Positions 1 to 5,975 of a DNA stretch of 12,270 nucleotides are shown in pieces (position 1 is the first letter of the stretch; every line of letters starts with the position of its first letter). The DNA lies in assembly GCA_021811865.1 (NCBI GenBank), contig JAKAQB010000088.1, positions 1 through 12,270 of the forward strand. Direction: 5' to 3'. The position numbers and the translations under genes were made by a program. The notes beneath the pieces were generated by a model that searched no databases, was not told where the DNA came from, and saw only the letters and a program-made list of their open reading frames with translations. Source of the DNA: Actinomycetes bacterium. Its GTDB lineage: Bacteria > Actinomycetota > Acidimicrobiia > Acidimicrobiales > Palsa-688.

Positions 1-106
1 GAACCAGCTGGCCCCTCGCCCGCCAGCGCCGACTCCCCGGCGTCTCGTGGGAGCCCCGGCCCTCCGAGAGTCGAGCGGCTGGCCGGCTTTGTCGAACCCG
101 TGCTAG
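1..106. other. Left flank of the insertion sequence, no assignable gene
   Basis: This is the short stretch before the IS1380-like element. Two forward frames stay open through it. One ends in a TAG stop formed by the CTAG target site (104-106), so this could be the tail of an upstream gene ending right at the insertion point. Another, if the IS is removed, runs in frame into the small gene that starts at 1773. The conceptual translations are rich in Pro, Ala, Ser and Arg, as expected from non-coding 70%-GC DNA, and match no family I recognise. I see nothing firm here. Confidence 0.4.
103..106. repeat. CTAG target-site duplication, left copy
   Basis: CTAG directly precedes the left inverted repeat, and the same four bases follow the right end at 1758-1761. 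A 4-bp duplication is within the usual range for IS1380-family elements. Confidence 0.7.
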
Positions 107-122
107 CCCGGATAATTCACGA
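107..122 (+). repeat. IS1380-like left inverted repeat (IRL)
   Basis: The sequence CCCGGATAATTCACGA matches the reverse complement of 1742-1757 at 13 of 16 positions (mismatches at offsets 5, 8 and 14). It marks the outer left end of the element. Confidence 0.8.
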
Positions 123-147
123 CCGACAGAAGAGAAGTTGAGTTGCG

Positions 148-159
148 GGCGGATCCGCC
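148..159. other. Perfect 12-bp palindrome GGCGGATCCGCC in the IS leader
   Basis: This palindrome lies between the left inverted repeat and the transposase start. A second small dyad, GTTTG...CAAAC at 173-177 and 186-190, follows it. Hairpins in this position are known in some insertion sequences, where they reduce transposase translation from transcripts that read in from outside. That role is inference here. Confidence 0.4.
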
Positions 160-212
160 TGCGTTAGCTTGGGTTTGCGAGAACTCAAACAACGCGAGAG
201 GGGTCAGCCCGC

Positions 213-1556
213 ATGACAGAGTGTAGCCAGCTGGTTCTGGGTTTCCACCCCGATCTTCCAATCCACCTCGTTTGCAACGCGCCGGAGACCTCGAGCGACG
301 GCGGGGCGCTGCTGCTGCGCCAGGTCGACGATCGGCTGGGGCTCTTGTCTCGGCTCTCCGCGGTCGTTCCGGATGATCGCGCCCCCACGCGCATCGAGCA
401 CACGCGCCTCGAACAGATGCGGCAGCGCGTGTTCCAGATCGCGCTCGGCTACGAGGACTGCAACGACGCTCGCTCTCTGCGGTTCGACCCTGCCCTGCGG
501 GTGGCCTGCGACCGGCTGCCAGACGACGAGAAGGGGCTGTCCTCGCAACCCTCGCTGAGCAGGCTGGAGAACTGCCTGGACTGGAAGGCAACGAAGCGGT
601 TCCTACGGACGCTCGAAGAGCACTACCTCTCGTCGTTCACCGACGACCCGGAGGTGGTCGTCCTCGACATCGACACCACCGACGACCCGACACACGGGCG
701 CCAGCAGCTCAGCTTCTTCCACGGCTTCTACGACGAGCACATGTACCACCCCGTCATGATCTTCGACGGCGTGACCGGCCAGCTCGTGACCGCTTTGCTG
801 CGCCCGGGGAACACCCATGCTGCGCGCGGCTCGATGGGCGTGCTACGGCGGATCATCCGAGGACTCAAGCGCCGCTTTCCCAAGGTCGCGATCGTCGTCC
901 GCGGCGACTCGGGCTTCGCCATGCCCAGGCTGATGGAGATGCTCGAAGCGCTGAATCGGGAGTTGGGTGGTGTCGATTACCTCTTCGGCATGGCCAAGAA
1001 CCCGGTCCTGCTCCAGCTGGGCGCGCCGGTGCTCGCGATGGCCAACGAGCTCTTCGAATGGCGACGCGCGCACGTCCGTCACTTCGGCGAGCTTCGCTAC
1101 GCCGCGCAGACATGGTCGCACCAGCGCCGGATCATCATGAAGGCCGAGCGGATGCCTCAAGGGGAGAACCCCCGCTTCGTCGTCACGACCATCGAGGGCT
1201 TTTCGCCCGAACTGCTCTATGACGCCTACTGCGAACGGGGACAGTGCGAGAACCTCATCAAGGACTTCAAGAACGCCATCAACGCCGATCGTCTCTCTTG
1301 CTCCACCTTCATCGCCAACTTCTTCCGCCTGCTCGAACACGCGGCGGCCTACGTGCTCATGCACGAGCTGCGGCGACAGGCGGGGGCCCAGGCGCCCGAA
1401 CTCGCGAAGGTGCAGATGGACACCCTCCGCCTGCGTCTGCTCAAGGTCGCCGCCCACGTGACATGCTCGGCTCGCCGCATCTTGGTGCGGTTGCCCAAGG
1501 CCTTTCCCATGGCGGCGGCCTTCTGCGCGGTCAGCTTGGCGCTCTCATCCGCCTGA
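213..1556 (+). CDS. IS1380-family DDE transposase
   Basis: This 447-aa enzyme catalyses cut-and-paste type movement of the surrounding insertion sequence by binding its inverted repeats. The RNase H-fold DDE core is visible in order: DIDTTDD at residues 152-158 (first Asp), GDSGFA at 231-236 (second Asp), and the Y-x2-R-x3-E signature from Tyr339 through Arg342 to Glu346, continuing ENLIKDFKN, which supplies the Glu. The N-terminal ~110 residues (QVDDRLGLLSRLS and following) are the conserved DNA-binding head seen across IS1380-type proteins. The length matches the family (roughly 430-460 aa) and no frameshift is seen. The ATG at 213 is preceded by GAGAGGGG at 196-203. The gene is the only one in the element and faces the downstream small gene and cas12b remnant in the same direction. 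Confidence 0.95.
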   Translation: MTECSQLVLGFHPDLPIHLVCNAPETSSDGGALLLRQVDDRLGLLSRLSAVVPDDRAPTRIEHTRLEQMRQRVFQIALGYEDCNDARSLRFDPALRVACDRLPDDEKGLSSQPSLSRLENCLDWKATKRFLRTLEEHYLSSFTDDPEVVVLDIDTTDDPTHGRQQLSFFHGFYDEHMYHPVMIFDGVTGQLVTALLRPGNTHAARGSMGVLRRIIRGLKRRFPKVAIVVRGDSGFAMPRLMEMLEALNRELGGVDYLFGMAKNPVLLQLGAPVLAMANELFEWRRAHVRHFGELRYAAQTWSHQRRIIMKAERMPQGENPRFVVTTIEGFSPELLYDAYCERGQCENLIKDFKNAINADRLSCSTFIANFFRLLEHAAAYVLMHELRRQAGAQAPELAKVQMDTLRLRLLKVAAHVTCSARRILVRLPKAFPMAAAFCAVSLALSSA

Positions 1557-1565
1557 AGCGCTCGC

Positions 1566-1624
1566 AGCAACGAACCCGTGAGCCGTTGCTTCGACCCAAC
1601 GGCACTCGTGTCTCTGACGTTGGG
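1566..1624. other. Two consecutive hairpins after the transposase gene
   Basis: AGCAACG (1566-1572) pairs with CGTTGCT (1584-1590), and CCCAACG (1595-1601) pairs with CGTTGGG (1618-1624). The two stems share CAACG/CGTTG arms, so alternative pairings between them are possible. There is no T-run, so this is not a canonical Rho-independent terminator. It may still slow transcription leaving the transposase gene or be part of the IS end structure. Confidence 0.45.
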
Positions 1625-1741
1625 CCTCACCCCCGCCCCAGGCTCAACCAGCAAGCCGAACTGCAGCCCACCTCCCCTCCGACGTCCCTCCGACAACGCT
1701 TCAGTGCCGCGGCGCCCGCAGATCGTCGCCATACCCAGCGC

Positions 1742-1757
1742 TCATGAATAATGCGGG
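1742..1757 (-). repeat. IS1380-like right inverted repeat (IRR)
   Basis: TCATGAATAATGCGGG is the inverted counterpart of 107-122 (13 of 16 matches). CTAG follows immediately. Confidence 0.8.
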
Positions 1758-1761
1758 CTAG
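1758..1761. repeat. CTAG target-site duplication, right copy
   Basis: This is the second copy of the 4-bp sequence flanking the element (left copy 103-106). Confidence 0.7.
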
Positions 1762-1772
1762 GGTTCCCCGAA

Positions 1773-1988
1773 ATGTCCCGCCCACCCAAGGGCCTCTGCC
1801 ACCGCGCCATCCTCGCCGGCGAGCAACGCGCCGACGGCGCGCCGAGCCGCTGGCTCCTGCGGCTCGCGTGCGGCCACGTCGTGCGCCGGAGCAAGACGGA
1901 CGTGAACGGCCGGCAGGTCGGCGGCCGGATGGAGTTCACGCCCGCGACGACCTTCTGCACCTTCTGCTACGCGCTCGGGCGGGAGTAG
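1773..1988 (+). CDS. Small protein with zinc-ribbon-like Cys/His motifs, function unknown
   Basis: This frame encodes 71 residues and I do not recognise a named family. What can be seen is a likely metal-binding arrangement: LACGHVV near residues 32-38 followed by TFCTFCYA near 60-67, giving C-x-H and C-x2-C pairs typical of small zinc ribbons. The protein is basic and has no signal peptide or membrane segment. It ends 40 bases before the Cas12b-like start on the same strand, so the two were probably co-transcribed. The ATG at 1773 is 15 bases from the insertion-sequence end and has no convincing Shine-Dalgarno site. An in-frame stop lies inside the IS (1749-1751), and without the IS the frame stays open leftwards to base 1, so the original gene may have been longer and be 5'-truncated. 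Being a real gene is likely but not certain. Confidence 0.6.
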   Translation: MSRPPKGLCHRAILAGEQRADGAPSRWLLRLACGHVVRRSKTDVNGRQVGGRMEFTPATTFCTFCYALGRE

Positions 1989-2014
1989 GCGAGCCCACCG
2001 AAGCCTTGGCCCCA

Positions 2015-2022
2015 GGGGAGGT
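2015..2022 (+). promoter_or_regulatory. Strong Shine-Dalgarno site of the cas12b remnant
   Basis: GGGGAGGT lies 6 bases before the ATG at 2029. This fixes the start and shows that the 5' end of the Cas12b gene, including its translation signal, is preserved. Confidence 0.75.
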
Positions 2023-2028
2023 CGTCGG

Positions 2029-3345
2029 ATGCCCACTCGAAACGTCACCGTTCGCCTGCACGTCCCGCGCGAGGGCGAGACCGCCGATCTCGTCGAGGGC
2101 CACGGCACGAAGAACGAGCGCCGCCGCCCCTTGCGCGGGGCGGAGGTCCTGCGCGCGATCGTCCGAACCCACGTCGTCGCGAACCTCGGCGCCCAGTACT
2201 ACTGCGGCCGGCTGCGCTGGATGCTGCGCGAGGCGCCGGAGACCGAAGGGAAGGTCGGCGAGGCGGCGCGCGACCTCGTCCTCTCCATGATCGAGGGGGA
2301 CGCGACGAAGGCGTCGAACGCCTCGCGAGGCCTCTACAGGCCGCTCACCGATCCGAAGTCGAAAGGGGCCGGTTTCGGGGCCGCCACCGAGAGCGCGGCG
2401 GACGGCACGCGGCGGCGGAAGCTCCTCGACGAGCTTCTCGAGAAGCCCGAGCTCGTCGAGCGGGACGAGGTTCGCCGGCTCGTCGTCGGCGGTCGCCCGC
2501 CCGGCTGGGTGGAGAAGGCCGAAACGGACTCCGGGTTTCGCGCGAGGGATCCCTGGTCGGACGCCTTGCAGGCGAAGCTCGAGGCCTCGGTGAAGAAGGC
2601 TCGGGGCGGCGAGGAGACCCCGCAGGTCGTCCTCAAGCGCGCGAAGTGGCTCGAGGCGGGCAGCGACAAGCTGCTCGTCGACCTCCCCGGCCGGCTCGGC
2701 GGGCCCGCCGAGCTGGGCTACGGCGCCTTCGCCCAGGCCGCTTCCAGGCTGGCGCAGCACCAGTCGTGGAAGGAGCGCCGGCAAGGCGAGCGAGAGAGCC
2801 AGCAAAAGAAGCTGTCCGAGCGCTACGGCGCCCTCGCTGGCACGGAGCCGTGGAAGGCGCTCGAGCGGTACGAGGAGGAGTCCCGGCGGCACTACGAGAA
2901 GGTGAGCGGCAACCCCGCGCGGGGAGAGTACCGGCTCGGCGACGGTGGGGAGCTGAAGGGGTGGGACCGGATTCGCAAGTCGTGGCTGAAGCGGCGCTGG
3001 GCCAAGACCGAGCCGGCGGAGGAGGATCTTCGCCAGGCCAGAATCGAGGAGCAGAAGCGGCGCCCGGAGGAGCACGGCGATCACCGGCTCTTCGATTGGC
3101 TCGCGCAGAAAGAGCAGTGGTTCCTCTGGGATGGCCGCGAGTTCCCGCCGGTCAGCTCACCGGACGTTTCCGGCAAAGCCCGACAAGATCGCACGACCCG
3201 CACTTGTCCTCCTCCCACGTTGCAAGACGCGGGAGCTTGTTCGAACGCAGTGCCTCGCCGGCATCGCGGACCTTGTCCCGCACGGCAGCCAGCAGGGGGT
3301 CTTCCACCGGCTCGCGAGTGGTCTTGCCCTTCTCGTCGAGGTTGA
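2029..3345 (+). pseudogene. Cas12b (C2c1) type V-B CRISPR effector, N-terminal remnant only
   Basis: The first ~374 codons (2029 to about 3150) look like the WED-I and REC1 part of Cas12b, the crRNA/tracrRNA-guided DNA endonuclease of type V-B systems. From memory of Bacillus hisashii Cas12b, colinear matches include RTHVVANLGAQYYCGRL (46-62), LYRPLTDP (102-109), PPGWVEKAE (157-165), ALERYEEE (277-284), EYRLGDGGELKGWDRIR (300-316) with WLK at 319-321, TEP (327-329) and GDHRLFDWLAQKEQWFLW (350-367). Full Cas12b proteins are about 1,100-1,130 aa. Here the homology breaks at about Pro374, near the REC1/WED-II boundary. Residues 375-438 are merely the antisense of the helicase gene end. All RuvC catalytic residues and the Nuc domain are absent, so cleavage is impossible. 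The frame before the break is intact, so a shortened REC-lobe protein could still be made. No CRISPR array or adaptation gene accompanies it. Confidence 0.85.
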
Positions 3346-5923
3346 GTACCTCGATCAGGTCGGCGGCTTTCCCGGTGAGTTCCTGGTACCCCACGGCGTA
3401 GACGTGGAGTTGGTCGCGGGTGACGTCATCGGGCTGGGCGTATTCAGTGGACTTGAAGTCAACGATCGCCACCTCGTTCGTGTCGAGGCGACGAATGAGG
3501 TCGATGCGGCCGTCGACGGTGATTCCCGGCGCGACGTGGACCTGGATCTGCTTCTCGGAGAACTGAGTGTTGGCGATCTCCTTGCCGTGTCTGTCGAAGT
3601 AGCGCTCGATCGCCCTGATGCCGGCGGTGCGCAGCTGCTCCCGCAACGCCGGGTACGCAAAAGGCGCGTTCAGGTGACGGTCAATGAGCGCCGCGGCCGA
3701 AGCTTTCTGGACGATGTCGCCTTCGAGTGCACGCTTGTGGATCTCCGACAGGGCGTCGTGCAGCCCTTTGCCGTATCCTAGCGCCTCGTGGATCGGGGGG
3801 TTGAAGCCGTACAAGAACCGCAACTTGAACTGGTAGGAGCACTCGAACAGGTGCTTCAGCTCGGAGAACGACAACGTAACCTGGGGCGTCTCGTGCACGG
3901 GCTGCGGCGTCAGCCGGTCGTCCTTGATCGGAGCCGAGGTTGTAGAAACCCATTGCAGTGTGGCGAGGTGGTCGAAGAACTCCGAGCGGGTCCGCTGCTG
4001 TTGATTGTCCGCCATGGGAGCGAAAGTCGCGTAGAGGTACTTCTGCGCCCTGGTCACGGCGACGTAAAGCAGCCGCGTTTCGTCCTCGAGTGTTCCGCGG
4101 TACCGGGCCGGATCGTCGAGCGCATCGTCCGGGATGACGTGCCGCAGGGTGACACCGCCCATGACTCGCGAGGGGAACCGGTTCTTGCGCATCGCTGGCA
4201 GGAACACGGCCGGCCACTGCAAGCCCTTCGCCTGGTGGACGGTCGCGATCGTCACAGCGTCCGGAGTGGCGTAGCCAACATCGGCGTCCGCGTCGGCGTA
4301 GTAGTCGCTAGCCCGGTGCTCAAGCCACTTGGCGAACCCCTCGTATTTCGATTCTGGCTCCGTGGTGAAGTAGATCTGCTCGTAGTCCGAGATCACTTGG
4401 CTGAACTTGCCGAGCTGGTAGAAGACGAGCTCCCCCCGGGCCGCACCGCCGGCGAGCGCGTCTTCGCGCATGTCGAGCGCCTCAAGAAAGTTCAGGTAGA
4501 GCCGCTGGATGTTGAAGACCGAGTGCCGCCCATGCGCGGCGAAATCACGACCATTCTCTAGAACCCTCAGCGCCTTGCCCCAGTCGGCGTCTGACGGGAT
4601 AAGCGCGGCAGCGTCCCAGAGCGCCTTCAGCGGCACGGCGTCGATCTCGCGGACCATGAAGCGGAAGATGCCGACCACCGCCTGGATCTCCGGGCTGTCG
4701 AAGAGCTTGTTCAGACCCTTGACGATGAACGGAATCCCGCGGCGCCGCAGTTCGGCGACGACGGGCTCAGAGTCCCGCGCGACCGACCGAAACAGCAGGG
4801 CGCAGTCCGACCATGAAAGGCCGCGCGGCTGGGAGGCCGGATCGTCCCGGAACGGCACGCCGCGCAAGTGCTCGATGCGGTCGACGATCCACGCCGCCTC
4901 CGCCTGCGGGTCGGCGAACGTCAGGGCGAGGATGTCGCCCCGCTCCCACGCCTGGTGACCGCCCGCAACCATCGCCTTTGGCAGCCGTTCACCAGCCGGA
5001 ATGCGCTCGGCGACCGAGCGGCCGAGTGCGACGACGCCCCGACTCGACCGAAAGTTCTCGGCCAGGACGACCTGCCGCACGCCCGTGTACCGGCTGGAAA
5101 ACTTGACGATGTTGGCCACTTGGCTGCCTCGCCACTGGTAAATTGTCTGGTCGTCGTCGCCGACGACACATAGGTTCGCTCCAAACCGAACCAGACCGCG
5201 CACCAGCCGCTCCTGCAGCGGATTGACGTCCTGATATTCATCGACGACGACGTAGCGGATGTCGTTCCGGATGTGGTCGTGGACGCGCAAGAAGTCGTTG
5301 TCCTCGAGGGGGTCGCCCTCGAGGTAGTCGACGGCGCTGCGGATGATCTGCGTGTAGTCGAACAGCGCCTTCTCTTCGAGAAGGGTCATGTACTTCTCGA
5401 ATGACTCGATGACACCTGCCGGCACGGCCGCGACGTCGATCTTGTCCTCGCGCAGTACGGTCAGCACCTGTAGGTAGAGCTTCGAGTTGATGAAGGCGCG
5501 CAGGAAGCCGGGCTTCGCCGTCGTCGGGCAGCTCTTCAGCCCGGACTTGACGCTGTATCGATCCACGAGAAGCTGACCAGTGATTTCGGTCAGGACGGAG
5601 AACTTGAACTTCTCCGGCACGAGCCGCTGGAGCAGGTCGAGGCAGTAGCCATGCATCGTCCCGATGTACATCTCGGCCAGGCCGGTCACCTCGCCGAGTT
5701 CCGCATCCACGATCGACAGGATGCGCTCCTTCAACTCGGCCGCCGCCTTCTCGGTGAAGGTGAATGCGATGACGTTTCGTGGCTTGACGCCGGGCTGGGC
5801 CAGGATTGCCGCGATCCGCCGTGAGATGACCTGCGTCTTGCCCGAGCCGGCACAGGCGATGATCTGGAGCGGTTCGTCGAGGCACGCGATCGCCTCGGCC
5901 TGGGCGGAGGTATACGTCGTCAT
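3152..5923 (-). CDS. UvrD/Rep-family (SF1A) DNA helicase fused to a PD-(D/E)XK Fe-S nuclease
   Basis: This 923-aa protein is predicted to unwind DNA with ATP and cut single strands, like AddAB/AdnAB-type end-processing enzymes. Helicase motifs are complete: Q-motif around 5-12, Walker A ACAGSGKT (23-30), DEYQD (228-232), GDDDQTIYQWRGS (255-267), ENFRSS (289-294), TVHQAKGLQW (561-570) and LLYVAVTRAQ (618-627). The C-terminal nuclease starts near 684: Cys695, His722, Asp808 in GRIDLI, Asp822-x-Lys824 in VDFKS, QLHVY (838-842), then Cys908, Cys911 and Cys917, which with Cys695 would hold a 4Fe-4S cluster as in AddB and Cas4. No key residue is missing. The start ATG at 5923 is favoured because an upstream frame closes at once. 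It lies 52 bp from mod and is read the opposite way, suggesting one defence cassette. Its stop codon sits at the break in the cas12b remnant. Confidence 0.92.
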   Translation of the reverse strand: MTTYTSAQAEAIACLDEPLQIIACAGSGKTQVISRRIAAILAQPGVKPRNVIAFTFTEKAAAELKERILSIVDAELGEVTGLAEMYIGTMHGYCLDLLQRLVPEKFKFSVLTEITGQLLVDRYSVKSGLKSCPTTAKPGFLRAFINSKLYLQVLTVLREDKIDVAAVPAGVIESFEKYMTLLEEKALFDYTQIIRSAVDYLEGDPLEDNDFLRVHDHIRNDIRYVVVDEYQDVNPLQERLVRGLVRFGANLCVVGDDDQTIYQWRGSQVANIVKFSSRYTGVRQVVLAENFRSSRGVVALGRSVAERIPAGERLPKAMVAGGHQAWERGDILALTFADPQAEAAWIVDRIEHLRGVPFRDDPASQPRGLSWSDCALLFRSVARDSEPVVAELRRRGIPFIVKGLNKLFDSPEIQAVVGIFRFMVREIDAVPLKALWDAAALIPSDADWGKALRVLENGRDFAAHGRHSVFNIQRLYLNFLEALDMREDALAGGAARGELVFYQLGKFSQVISDYEQIYFTTEPESKYEGFAKWLEHRASDYYADADADVGYATPDAVTIATVHQAKGLQWPAVFLPAMRKNRFPSRVMGGVTLRHVIPDDALDDPARYRGTLEDETRLLYVAVTRAQKYLYATFAPMADNQQQRTRSEFFDHLATLQWVSTTSAPIKDDRLTPQPVHETPQVTLSFSELKHLFECSYQFKLRFLYGFNPPIHEALGYGKGLHDALSEIHKRALEGDIVQKASAAALIDRHLNAPFAYPALREQLRTAGIRAIERYFDRHGKEIANTQFSEKQIQVHVAPGITVDGRIDLIRRLDTNEVAIVDFKSTEYAQPDDVTRDQLHVYAVGYQELTGKAADLIEVLNLDEKGKTTREPVEDPLLAAVRDKVRDAGEALRSNKLPRLATWEEDKCGSCDLVGLCRKRPVS

Positions 5924-5975
5924 AGCTTCATGCTAGCACCACCCTGGCGTCGGCAACGCTGTAAAGGAGACGGCC
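5924..5975. promoter_or_regulatory. 52-bp divergent intergenic region between helicase-nuclease and mod
   Basis: Both transcription starts of the cassette must lie here or inside the opposite gene. The mod Shine-Dalgarno AAAGGAG is at 5963-5969, 6 bases before the GTG at 5976. On the minus strand a weak promoter-like pair can be read: TTGCCG (complement of 5951-5956) and TAGCAT (complement of 5930-5935) with a short 15-base spacer. A GCTAGC palindrome sits at 5932-5937. The very short gap implies that opposing promoters would interfere with each other or share an operator. The individual promoter elements are uncertain. Confidence 0.4.

Larger units (their letters stand above)
107..1757 (+). 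mobile_element. Complete IS1380-family insertion sequence (1651 bp)
   Basis: The element is defined by one transposase gene (213-1556) lying between imperfect terminal inverted repeats at 107-122 and 1742-1757 (13 of 16 positions match), with CTAG immediately outside both ends (103-106 and 1758-1761). A size of about 1.65 kb, a single transposase frame, ends starting with CCC and a 4-bp target duplication all fit the IS1380 family. CTAG is itself palindromic, so it could partly belong to the repeats, but the simplest reading is a target-site duplication. The intact frame and flanking duplication suggest a recent, possibly still active, insertion. Its right end lies 15 bases before the start codon of the next gene, so it may separate that gene from its former promoter or supply a new one. 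Confidence 0.9.

Noticed and set aside
843..1457. Long minus-strand frame opposite the transposase
   Set aside because: It is the complement of a gene with intact DDE motifs and carries no family motif itself.
3151..3345. C-terminal 64 residues of the Cas12b-like open frame
   Set aside because: They are the antisense of the helicase-nuclease gene end and show no Cas12b similarity; the frame just runs on until a chance stop.
3788..4561. 257-aa plus-strand frame opposite the helicase
   Set aside because: The minus strand carries all the helicase motifs; this translation has no motif and comes from GC-rich codon structure.
5923..5934. Three-codon leader ATG AAG CTA TGA overlapping the helicase start
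   Set aside because: No Shine-Dalgarno and no regulatory context; such tiny frames arise by chance.
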